DNA of 64,000 nucleotides from the NCBI GenBank assembly GCA_018398805.1, contig JAGFBZ010000178.1, forward strand, positions 868,001 through 932,000. Reading direction: 5' to 3'. This document shows positions 1 through 10,462 of this stretch, in pieces (the stretch's first letter is position 1; each line of letters begins with the position of its first letter). Made by a program: the position numbers and the translations under genes. Origin of the DNA: Hirundichthys speculiger. Its lineage: Eukaryota > Chordata > Actinopteri > Beloniformes > Exocoetidae. The notes below the pieces were generated by a model, which saw only the letters and a program-made list of their open reading frames with translations, was not told the origin of the DNA and made no database searches.

Positions 1-842
1 GGCATAGATCCAATAAGGTGCTGGAAACATTTCTTTCAGATCTTGGTTCATACTGACACGAGAGCATCAGGCAGTTGTTTCAGATTTGTTGGCTGCACAT
101 CCATTATGTTCCCGATGGTGCTCCATTGGACTGAACTCTTCAATGTCATGTTCAAGAAACAATTTTTTGAGCTTTATGACATGGTACATTATCCCGTTTG
201 AAGGAGACCCCAGGGTACACTTTGATCATATAGAGCTGGACACGGTCAGCAGCAACACTCGGGTTGGTTGTGCAGTCTAAACGATGCTCCAGTGGTGCTG
301 AGGAGCTTAAGGTGTGCCAAGAAAATATCCCCCAGACCATTAGACCATCAGCCTGAACTGTTGATACAATTAGGGAAGGATGGATCCACGCTTTCTTATT
401 GATGTCACCAAATTCAGAGACTCATCAAGACAGATAGCTTTTTTTTCCTGATCTTCTATTTTCCAGTTTTGGTGAGCTTGTGGGAATTATTTTCTGTGCT
501 GAGTAGACAGAAATGACACCCTGTGTGGTCTTTTGTGGCTGTAACCCATCTGTTTTCAAGACATGATCTTCTGCGGCCCTCGGTCGCAATGACTTTTTAT
601 TTGAGCTGCTCTTGCCTTTCTATTACCTGGAACCAGTTTGGCCATGATATAAGGCATTTTTGTCCAGAGAAACGGATGCTCACTGGATATTTTCTCGTTT
701 TTTGGACTAGTCTCTATAAACCTTGGAGATTGGTTGGGTGTGGAAATCTCAGCAGATCAGCTTTGTGAAATGGTCAGACAAGCCCATCTGGCACCAAGAA
801 CCATGGCATATTCAAAGTCACTCAGGTCACCCCCCCCCCCAT
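1..842 (-). pseudogene. Tc1-like transposase pseudogene (partial)
   Basis: Would cut and paste its own element at TA dinucleotides. Only fragments are in frame: the longest is 62 residues (340-152) across the catalytic core. The N-terminal DNA-binding segment (842 to about 600) is recognisable as nucleotide similarity only, and a run of ten or more C near 830 has probably slipped. The gap between the second catalytic Asp and the Glu block is shortened compared with the family. Not functional. Confidence 0.8.
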
Positions 843-970
843 TCTGATGCTTGGTTTGGACGTCATGACCAATATCTACATGTCTAGATGTACCGCGCTG
901 CTGTCATGTGATTCGCTGATGAGGCATTTGCATCAATGAGCAGCTGAACAAGGTGTACCTATTTAACTGT
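1..970 (-). mobile_element. Tc1-like DNA transposon, decayed, cut by the window edge
   Basis: The minus strand reads as a Tc1/mariner (DD34E) transposase family that is abundant in fish. The start codon position is near 842, with the terminal region of the element ending near 970 (GGTGTACCT is the usual subterminal motif). A readable stretch at 340-152 contains MVWGIFSWHTL and RDNVPCHKAQ, which surround the second catalytic Asp. The region of the first catalytic Asp survives as LDES near 420, and PMEHH near 120 corresponds to the NPIEHLW block with the catalytic Glu. Several deletions and frameshifts make it a pseudogene. The C-terminal end of the element lies outside the window. The same family reappears in the opposite orientation at 63718. 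Confidence 0.85.
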
Positions 971-2457
971 ATGTGCTATAGCGACACTTGGAGCCGAAGA
1001 GACAGGCCCATTAGCAGCCTGGGCCATTATTTTCACCCCCAGCTGTGGTGGCCTCAGCCTGTCTCCAAAGTCCAGTTAGTTTGGGCCCTATAGCAACACA
1101 GAGCAATTTGCTGTGAATAGCCACCCAGGATGGTTTCAGTGCACCGCAGAGGTAATCAGTAGCAGCGAGTAAACTAGATGAGAAGCAGAATGACAGAGAG
1201 AAAATAGAATCAGAGGCTATGCTGGAAAGATGGGTAAAGAAACAGAGGAAAGAGAGATGAAGAGGGAGAGAAAGATGGAGAGCTAATATTACATTACAGG
1301 CGACTACAGTGCTGGACAAGACGCTGAATGGGCAATAAAAGGGCGGCGTAATGGAGTTATAATGGTGGGAAAGTGAACATTACATGACGCTGACCCAGGG
1401 TCTGAATTAGAGGAGAAAAGAACAGGCCACTTCCGTGTCCACAGTCGCTGGAGGGGGCGTCCATGTTAAGATACCCAAAGAAACATTAGGCGCGGATGCA
1501 GACACGTTATGTCATGGACTGTGAACACGGAGGGTTATTATTGTTGGTGGCTGGTCGTCTGTGCAGCTGGAGCTCTATCAAACAATGACAGGAAAGCACA
1601 ATATGAAGTCAGAGGTATTGTTTATCGTCTTTGTAAAAAGTGGCTTTCCAGAGAAAAGTGTTGCTGTTCTGTCTGATCACTGCATCAATAAATCCCAGTA
1701 CCATCTACACCAAAACTGAAAGTCAGGTGTATTTTTTATTTTATTTTTATTTTTGCAACTTGGGCCTTATTTCTACAACTTTGAACATAATTTCTGGCAA
1801 TAATAAGAACACTGTACTTATCAGTGTGATTCAAGGGAAACTTGAAAATGGAAGGTAAGAAATACAAGCTGCTTCAAGGCTGACCCAGCATATCTGCAAA
1901 TATTACAACCCTGAGGTTGTACAGACAATGTTTCTGTGTCCTGCACTTGTGTGTTGTGTTTTAGCCCCTCTTAAGTGCTGTTGAATCTCTCTCCCTCTCT
2001 TTAGTGAGCTTGCTGAGATGGCTGAGTGAGAGAAAAGCTGAAGGTGAGCCGCTCTTATCTGCTGAATAATTGTAAACAGGCTTCAGGGAGATGATTGGCT
2101 CCAGTTTTGACTCAAGACTGCTAATGAGGACGGACCGGACTTTTCAACATTAATAACCTTTTTTTCTCAATCGCTGTTCCTCTGGGACGTGTGAGAGTTT
2201 ACGTGGTCATAATTTTTCTGACAAATTTGTCTTTTCACCAGGCTCTCACTGGCAAGTGAATCAAAACCTCAACCGTGTGGCATTTTACTCATTCACTCAT
2301 TCAGATGATGAACCTTTAATGAAAAAAATAAAATGGGGGAGGGGGATTACAATGAAGTTTATAGGACTCCATCATGGAATTGAACATCAACATCGTATCT
2401 GACAGGATGCTGTTGGCCATTAAATGAAGACGCAATCAAACAAAGAGGTGTGCTTTC
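971..2457. other. Stretch without recognised genes
   Basis: I see no gene and no repeat family that I can name. The open frames are short and of low complexity (for example the Ser/Leu-rich minus frame at 1011-1319). A T-rich patch lies at 1730-1760 and a purine-rich run at 1190-1290. Confidence 0.6.
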
Positions 2458-2862
2458 TGTCATGGCCTGGGTCGGCCACGGCAGCTGTGTGTGTCTGTGT
2501 GTGTCAAGATGGCGTCTCTCCCTGTCTTTAGTGGTTCCTGTTTTACTTTGAAAGGTCTGTCTTGTCTTCATTGTTTTCTGCTTTGCTTCCTTCTTCTTGT
2601 TACCTTGATTCCCTGCACCTGCCTCTCATCTGATCCCTTGTGTATTTAAGTCTTGTCATTTTCCCCTGTCCTCCGTGGGTCCATTAGTCGTTATACATGT
2701 TTGCAGTCCTGCTTGGTTCTCCTCTCGTCGTCTCCCTGGACTTAAGTTAAGTTTGCATTTTTGTATTTTGCATTTTGGATTTTTGTGTTTTTGTTAATAA
2801 ACCCTTTTCGTTTTGAGAACTCCTGCTCTTGGGTCCTCCTTCATCCACTGCAAACCATGACA
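2458..2862 (+). mobile_element. Solo LTR, 405 bp, TGTCATGG...CCATGACA
   Basis: The segment opens with TGTCATGG and closes with CCATGACA, an 8-bp inverted end of the TG...CA type found in LTRs. Inside, in the right order, are a TATA-like TATTTAAG near 2643 and an AATAAA polyadenylation signal at 2796-2801. The flanking 5 bases are CTTTC (2453-2457) and CTTTT (2863-2867), a TSD with one mismatch. No internal retroelement sequence adjoins it, so it is a solo LTR. Its 3' part (from 2730) is included in the tandem 2.33-kb unit and is therefore present three times. Confidence 0.6.
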
Positions 2863-3589
2863 CTTTTTCGCTCTTCTGCAAAATATCAGCTTCACAACGA
2901 CTCAAACGCAGGATCAAAGCAACAAGATACTGAGCTAAAATACAAAGATAAAAGCACCAAAAAACACTGATAAAAAAAAACAAGCAAAAATTTCACAGTT
3001 CTTAATGGTCCAATATGAGCCTCAGTTAACTGATCAACAGACCTTAAAGGGTCTGGGGGCAGAGGCTGCTGATCAGTTTGGTCCAGACTCAACCCATCTG
3101 ATGAATTGAGTCAGCACCGCCTGGTAGAGCTGGTTACTGCTTCAGCCGACTGCTCTGGGGGCCACGTTCGTCCCTGAGCCATTCAAGGCCAACCTGAAAT
3201 CATCAGGGTCATGGTTGAAGTCCAGGCACTGCTGCCGTCAGCTGCTCTCCATGAGACACCCAGCTGGGCCGTGGATAGGCTCGTGATGGATGACTGCGGT
3301 GGAGCTCAGCCAGAGCCAGCGGTCCTCTTTTCAGCTCTGGCTGTCCCTGATTCAGATGTAGGTTTTGTGGGAACATCTAAAGCAACAGCAGATTCAGCCA
3401 GAATAAATGAAAAGCAGCATTAATCTGCATCATAGCTGATCATGACCAGGCTAAAGGCTAAAATAGGGAGCTTGTGATCACAGAGTTTTGGTGTGCGTGT
3501 TCCACTTCCCTGCCAGGTTTGTTGGTTACCCCCCATTAGCCTGTTTCTGGACTAACTGGGGTTGGACGGAGTCACTTCCTGTCAAGACA

Positions 3590-3690
3590 GTGTCTCTCAT
3601 AGGCCCCAAAAACTGGCTTTAAAAACTCTTCAGATAGCTATGGGTGATGTCACAGAGAGTTTGCCCAGTTTGTTTTCTCCACATCCTGTG
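3590..3690 (+). repeat. Short dispersed repeat fragment, in each tandem copy
   Basis: The block CCCAAAAACTGG...GGGTGATGTCACAGAG is similar to the separate block at 11262-11400 (CTCAAAAACTGGGC...GGGTGACATCACAG). It also resembles a repeat seen in many fish genomes that ends in a GTCCA(T/G)TT motif. The further copies are near 5930-6020 and 8260-8350. The class of element is unknown to me. Confidence 0.4.
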
Positions 3691-4605
3691 ATTTTTATCC
3701 TTTAAAATGTCAGATATTTATTTGATATTGAATGAAAAAAGATCACGGTTTCCATCAGCTCTTGTCAGTTATTCCAGAGATACTTGTGGATTCATGGAAG
3801 TACCAACAAGTTTCTGCACATTTGTATGCGTGTTGTTCATCACAAGGTTATTTTGGAAAAAACTAAATAACGAGTGCTGGAGCCAATACCTCCTTTCAAG
3901 TGCAGCTTTACTGGCTTGTGACTCACACAATTAGAGCTGAGGACTGTTGCTGTAACAGGTCATTATTATAGGAGTTACTGCAGCTTTACAAACACGGATC
4001 ATTTCTACTAAAAAAAAAAAACCCAAAGGTCTACGTGAAGCTAAACACACAAACACGAATATTCCAAAAACGCACTGCAAAGAGTAAAAAATTAATGCTC
4101 TGTTGTGTTTGCCGGAGTGAGTTCAGGTTTAGTCAACAGCCTTGGTTTTCTTTGCTCCAGTCTTCCTCACTGCACTGTCAGACACACCATGAGCTGTGTG
4201 TCAAGCAATATTGTACACTTCTTGAAAAAAAAAGCCTCCAGCACTTTAAAGGATGTAGGAAGTGGAAATCCACCGAGTTTCAGATTATTGATGCTGCTGC
4301 TATAGGTAACCCCTAAAATAAAATAGAAAGTGAATAAACAAGTGATAGAAAAAAATAGGAAGATTCTGGGCCATAGTGTTCCTCACAGAACTTAAAGTAC
4401 CTGAAAAAAAATCAACTTGCAAGTTTGTGTCGCTGCAAGTTTATCCGTTCTGTGCTAATATAATACGAAACACCAGAAGCGTGATGAAGTTTAAGCTGAA
4501 AAGCATTTTAACAGTATAAACAGATGTACTGTAACATTCCTTCCTTTTTAAATTAAAAACATCAGACTTGCTTATTTTGATTATTATTAGTAGACCTCTT
4601 TTTTG

Positions 4606-4745
4606 GCTGCTTCCTGTTCAGGGTCGCCACAGCAGAGTGATCGACACAATTGATTTGGCACAAATTTTGCACCAGATGTCATTCCTGAAGCAACTGGGAT
4701 TCGAACCTGGATCTCCTGCAACATGCAGCAGTGCTGCCATTAAGG
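4606..4745 (-). repeat. SINE-like dispersed repeat (copies also at 6935-7075 and 9273-9412)
   Basis: The plus strand carries the common fish-repeat block GGGTCGCCACAGCAGAGTG followed by TTGATTTGGCACA and CAGATGTCATTCCTGA. On the minus strand GGTTCGAATCC (4698-4708) matches an RNA polymerase III B box. A related, more decayed piece is at 61110-61245. The tRNA-like origin is an inference from the B box only. Confidence 0.45.
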
Positions 4746-5057
4746 CGGTTTTCATCATTACGAATGTGATGTTTAAATACAGTTTATGTGGGGTTCCACA
4801 GGGATGCATGCATGGCTCCTCCAGACGTTTGGGTAGGTGTGCAGCATGGAGCCTTACTGACTCCAACTCTGACTAAGACTCTCACCTTTCTCCAGTTTGA
4901 TGCCATCAAGCAACCTGAGAAACATTTAATGTTTTATACTTTTGAGCATCCATGTCACAATGTTACGAATGGTGCAGAGACTCAGATGCGGAGCAACCAA
5001 GACCACAAACACAGGATCAAGAATAAAAATTTAATGATTTACAAGAGATGAGCCAAA

Positions 5058-7386
5058 GTCTCCCTGGACTTAAGTTAAGTTTGCATTTTTGTATTTTGCA
5101 TTTTGGATTTTTGTGTTTTTGTTAATAAACCCTTTTCGTTTTGAGAACTCCTGCTCTTGGGTCCTCCTTCATCCACTGCAAACCATGACACTTTTTCGCT
5201 CTTCTGCAAAATATCAGCTTCACAACGACTCAAACGCAGGATCAAAGCAACAAGATACTGAGCTAAAATACAAAGATAAAAGCACCAAAAAACACTGATA
5301 AAAAAAAACAAGCAAAAATTTCACAGTTCTTAATGGTCCAATATGAGCCTCAGTTAACTGATCAACAGACCTTAAAGGGTCTGGGGGCAGAGGCTGCTGA
5401 TCAGTTTGGTCCAGACTCAACCCATCTGATGAATTGAGTCAGCACCGCCTGGTAGAGCTGGTTACTGCTTCAGCCGACTGCTCTGGGGGCCACGTTCGTC
5501 CCTGAGCCATTCAAGACCAACCTGAAATCATCAGGGTCATGGTTGAAGTCCAGGCACTGCTGCCGTCAGCTGCTCTCCATGAGACACCCAGCTGGGCCGT
5601 GGATAGGCTCGTGATGGATGACTGCGGTGGAGCTCAGCCAGAGCCAGCGGTCCTCTTTTCAGCTCTGGCTGTCCCTGATTCAGATGTAGGTTTTGTGGGA
5701 ACATCTAAAGCAACAGCAGATTCAGCCAGAATAAATGAAAAGCAGCATTAATCTGCATCATAGCTGATCATGACCAGGCTAAAGGCTAAAATAGGGAGCT
5801 TGTGATCACAGAGTTTTGGTGTGCGTGTTCCACTTCCCTGCCAGGTTTGTTGGTTACCCCCCATTAGCCTGTTTCTGGACTAACTGGGGTTGGACGGAGT
5901 CACTTCCTGTCAAGACAGTGTCTCTCATAGGCCCCAAAAACTGGCTTTAAAACTCTTCAGATAGCTATGGGTGATGTCACAGAGAGTTTGCCCAGTTGTT
6001 TTCTCCACATCCTGTGATTTTTATCCTTTAAAATGTCAGATATTTATTTGATATTGAATGAAAAAAGATCACGGTTTCCATCAGCTCTTGTCAGTTATTC
6101 CAGAGATACTTGTGGATTCATGGAAGTACCAACAAGTTTCTGCACATTTGTATGCGTGTTGTTCATCACAAGGTTATTTTGGAAAAAACTAAATAACGAG
6201 TGCTGGAGCCAATACCTCCTTTCAAGTGCAGCTTTACTGGCTTGTGACTCACACAATTAGAGCTGAGGACTGTTGCTGTAACAGGTCATTATTATAGGAG
6301 TTACTGCAGCTTTACAAACACGGATCATTTCTACTAAAAAAAAAAACCCAAAGGTCTACGTGAAGCTAAACACACAAACACGAATATTCCAAAAACGCAC
6401 TGCAAAGAGTAAAAAATTAATGCTCTGTTGTGTTTGCCGGAGTGAGTTCAGGTTTAGTCAACAGCCTTGGGTTTCTTTGCTCCAGTCTTCCTCACTGCAC
6501 TGTCAGACACACCATGAGCTGTGTGTCAAGCAATATTGTACACTTCTTGAAAAAAGAAAGCCTCCAGCACTTTAAAGGATGTAGGAAGTGGAAATCCACC
6601 GAGTTTCAGATTATTGATGCTGCTGCTATAGGTAACCCCTAAAATAAAATAGAAAGTGAATAAACAAGTGATAGAAAAAAAATAGGAAGATTCTGGGCCA
6701 TAGTGTTCCTCACAGAACTTAAAGTACCTGAAAAAAAAAATCAACTTGCAAGTTTGTGTCGCTGCAAGTTTATCCGTTCTGTGCTAATATAATACGAAAC
6801 ACCAGAAGCGTGATGAAGTTTAAGCTGAAAAGCATTTTAACAGTATAAACAGATGTACTGTAACATTCCTTCCTTTTTAAATTAAAAACATCAGACTTGC
6901 TTATTTTGATTATTATTAGTAGACCTCTTTTTTGGCTGCTTCCTGTTCAGGGTCGCCACAGCAGAGTGATCGACACAATTGATTTGGCACAAATTTTGCA
7001 CCAGATGTCATTCCTGAAGCAACTGGGATTCGAACCTGGATCTCCTGCAACATGCAGCAGTGCTGCCATTAAGGCGGTTTTCATCATTACGAATGTGATG
7101 TTTAAATACAGTTTATGTGGGGTTCCACAGGGATGCATGCATGGCTCCTCCAGACGTTTGGGTAGGTGTGCAGCATGGAGCCTTACTGACTCCAACTCTG
7201 ACTAAGACTCTCACCTTTCTCCAGTTTGATGCCATCAAGCAACCTGAGAAACATTTAATGTTTTATACTTTTGAGCATCCATGTCACAATGTTACGAATG
7301 GTGCAGAGACTCAGATGCGGAGCAACCAAGACCACAAACACAGGATCAAGAATAAAAATTTAATGATTTACAAGAGATGAGCCAAA
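5058..7386. repeat. Tandem 2.33-kb unit, copy 2 of 3
   Basis: 2329 bp, nearly identical to copy 1 over its full length. The join to copy 1 reads GAGCCAAA followed by GTCTCCCTGG. Copies 2 and 3 share several changes against copy 1, for example CAAGACC near 5514, CCTTGGGTTT near 6467 and GAAAAAAGAAAG near 6549, so they are each other's closest relatives. It carries the same SINE-like piece (6935-7075). Confidence 0.9.
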
Positions 7387-9725
7387 GTCTCCCTGGACTT
7401 AAGTTAAGTTTGCATTTTTGTATTTTGCATTTTGGATTTTTTGTGTTTTTGTTAATAAACCCTTTTCGTTTTGAGAACTCCTGCTCTTGGGTCCTCCTTC
7501 ATCCACTGCAAACCATGACACTTTTTCGCTCTTCTGCAAAATATCAGCTTCACAACGACTCAAACGCAGGATCAAAGCAACAAGATACTGAGCTAAAATA
7601 CAAAGATAAAAGCACCAAAAAACACTGATAAAAAAAAACAAGCAAAAATTTCACAGTTCTTAATGGTCCAATATGAGCCTCAGTTAACTGATCAACAGAC
7701 CTTAAAGGGTCTGGGGGCAGAGGCTGCTGATCAGTTTGGTCCAGACTCAACCCATCTGATGAATTGAGTCAGCACCGCCTGGTAGAGCTGGTTACTGCTT
7801 CAGCCGACTGCTCTGGGGGCCACGTTCGTCCCTGAGCCATTCAAGACCAACCTGAAATCATCAGGGTCATGGTTGAAGTCCAGGCACTGCTGCCGTCAGC
7901 TGCTCTCCATGAGACACCCAGCTGGGCCGTGGATAGGCTCGTGATGGATGACTGCGGTGGAGCTCAGCCAGAGCCAGCAGTCCTCTTTTCAGCTCTGGCT
8001 GTCCCTGATTCAGATGTAGGTTTTGTGGGAACATCTAAAGCAACAGCAGATTCAGCCAGAATAAATGAAAAGCAGCATTAATCTGCATCATAGCTGATCA
8101 TGACCAGGCTAAAGGCTAAAATAGGGAGCTTGTGATCACAGAGTTTTGGTGTGCGTGTTCCACTTCCCTGCCAGGTTTGTTGGTTACCCCCCATTAGCCT
8201 GTTTCTGGACTAACTGGGGTTGGACGGAGTCACTTCCTGTCAAGACAGTGTCTCTCATAGGCCCCAAAAACTGGCTTTAAAACTCTTCAGATAGCTATGG
8301 GTGATGTCACAGAGAGTTTGCCCAGTTGTTTTCTCCACATCCTGTGATTTTTATCCTTTAAAATGTCAGATATTTATTTGATATTGAATGAAAAAAGATC
8401 ACGGTTTCCATCAGCTCTTGTCAGTTATTCCAGAGATACTTGTGGATTCATGGAAGTACCAACAAGTTTCTGCACATTTGTATGCGTGTTGTTCATCACA
8501 AGGTTATTTTGGAAAAAAACTAAATAACGAGTGCTGGAGCCAATACCTCCTTTCAAGTGCAGCTTTACTGGCTTGTGACTCACACAATTAGAGCTGAGGA
8601 CTGTTGCTGTAACAGGTCATTATTATAGGAGTTACTGCAGCTTTACAAAACACGGATCATTTCTACTAAAAAAAAAAAAACCCAAAGGTCTACGTGAAGC
8701 TAAACACACAAACACGAATATTCCAAAAACGCACTGCAAAGAGTAAAAAATTAATGCTCTGTTGTGTTTGCCGGAGTGAGTTCAGGTTTAGTCAACAGCC
8801 TTGGGTTTCTTTGCTCCAGTCTTCCTCACTGCACTGTCAGACACACCATGAGCTGTGTGTCAAGCAATATTGTACACTTCTTGAAAAAAGAAAGCCTCCA
8901 GCACTTTAAAGGATGTAGGAAGTGGAAATCCACCGAGTTTCAGATTATTGATGCTGCTGCTATAGCTATAGGTAACCCCTAAAATAAAATAGAAAGTGAA
9001 TAAACAAGTGATAGAAAAAAAATAGGAAGATTCTGGGCCATAGTGTTCCTCACAGAACTTAAAGTACCTGAAAAAAAAAATCAACTTGCAAGTTTGTGTC
9101 GCTGCAAGTTTATCCGTTCTGTGCTAATATAATACGAAACACCAGAAGCGTGATGAAGTTTAAGCTGAAAAGCATTTTAACAGTATAAACAGATGTACTG
9201 TAACATTCCTTCCTTTTTAAATTAAAAACATCAGACTTGCTTATTTTGATTATTATTAGTAGACCTCTTTTTTGGCTGCTTCCTGTTCAGGGTCGCCACA
9301 GCAGAGTGATCGACACAATTGATTTGGCACAAATTTTGCACAGATGTCATTCCTGAAGCAACTGGGATTCGAACCTGGATCTCCTGCAACATGCAGCAGT
9401 GCTGCCATTAAGGCGGTTTTCATCATTACGAATGTGATGTTTAAATACAGTTTATGTGGGGTTCCACAGGGATGCATGCATGGCTCCTCCAGACGTTTGG
9501 GTAGGTGTGCAGCATGGAGCCTTACTGACTCCAACTCTGACTAAGACTCTCACCTTTCTCCAGTTTGATGCCATCAAGCAACCTGAGAAACATTTAATGT
9601 TTTATACTTTTGAGCATCCATGTCACAATGTTACGAATGGTGCAGAGACTCAGATGCGGAGCAACCAAGACCACAAACACAGGATCAAGAATAAAAATTT
9701 AATGATTTACAAGAGATGAGCCAAA
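7387..9725. repeat. Tandem 2.33-kb unit, copy 3 of 3
   Basis: 2339 bp. It has private changes: an extra T near 7440, AGCAGTCC near 7976, longer A runs near 8512 and 8647, a 6-bp duplication (TATAGC) near 8962, and a lost C near 9340. It ends at GAGCCAAA (9725), after which the sequence continues into the remainder of the 9629-10462 LTR, so this copy holds the original right boundary. Confidence 0.9.
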
Positions 9726-10462
9726 CAGAACTAAGGGCGACAAGGAAAACTAGTGAAATAACCAAACTAAAGGAGGCTGGAATTCTAGCATAAAGAACAA
9801 CTTAAGGCGACTAGCTTTAACGCTAGTGGACAGAGGTGAGGTGTAAAATGGCTATACTAACAAACCAGAGCAACTTATCAAACCAGTGGCAACTACTAAC
9901 AAAAAAAAACAGGCGACTAGAATATATGAATCAAAACTAAGCACTATACTCAGCTGGGGTAAAAGCAGAGAGTGAGGCAGGAAGGGTTTCCGGCTGGCAG
10001 AGAATAGTGAATGGCAGTGGAGAGGTACAACGGCTTTCGCAGACATGGGGAATGACGGACGCTCAGGATGGATCCAGTGGGAATACTGAGCTGGCGAACA
10101 GAGGAACCAGATGGCGAGCTGACCAGGTTATGGCAGGTGAAGGCAGATGATCCAACTGGAGACGCGAAACAGAGTTAGCCATACGAACAAAATGCATAGA
10201 GGAGCAAGACTAACAGAGGTGAAACCAACGCTGCAGATCATGACGTTCTGGCGAGGAGTCATCCAGTGACTGAGGCTTTTAAGCCGGTATGAGATGCTGC
10301 AAACAATCAGCTGCAGCTGCTCCTCATCTGCTGATTGTCACTGGTTTCACCTGTCTACCTCACCACCACACAACTGTTCACACCCACTTGGAACAAGGAA
10401 GGTAGGGAGAGAAGGGAAAAAGACACTGCCTCTAGTCGGCATCGTCAGCAGGGGGCCTAACA
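9629..10462 (-). mobile_element. Solo LTR, 834 bp, with perfect 5-bp TSD
   Basis: On the plus strand the element runs from TGTTACG (9629) to CTAACA (10462), giving inverted TGTTA/TAACA ends. It is flanked on both sides by CACAA (9624-9628 and 10463-10467), a perfect 5-bp target duplication. Read on the minus strand it has a TATA-like TTAAAA near 10280 and an ATTAAA polyadenylation signal at 9703-9698, the order expected of an LTR. There is no internal coding region, so recombination between two LTRs has probably removed it. Its 3' 97 bp are inside the tandem unit and occur three times. Confidence 0.75.

Larger units (their letters stand above)
2730..5057. repeat. Tandem 2.33-kb unit, copy 1 of 3
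   Basis: 2328 bp, running from inside the LTR at 2458-2862 to inside the 3' end of a second LTR (minus orientation, TGTTACG near 4961). It differs from copies 2 and 3 at shared positions, for example GGCC instead of GACC near 3190 and an extra A near 3620. The unit contains a short dispersed repeat near 3590-3690 and a SINE-like piece near 4606-4745. Many small open frames recur at the same offset in each copy (70 and 102 residues, for example). They resemble no family I know and are probably not genes. Confidence 0.9.

Noticed and set aside
4698..4708. A tRNA gene, suggested by GGTTCGAATCC on the minus strand.
   Set aside because: Only the B-box part is present, no cloverleaf can be drawn, and the surroundings match a dispersed SINE-like repeat that occurs three times through the duplication.
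2747..9719. Sets of 60-102-residue frames that recur three times, as if a tandem gene family.
   Set aside because: The recurrence results from the DNA duplication. The frames overlap on both strands, pass through LTR and SINE pieces, and differ by frameshifts between copies (for example at 6360-6575 against 4035-4316).
2458..10462. The two LTRs as the ends of one retrotransposon containing the tandem units.
   Set aside because: They differ in sequence, length and terminal motif, lie in opposite orientation, and the right one has its own perfect TSD.
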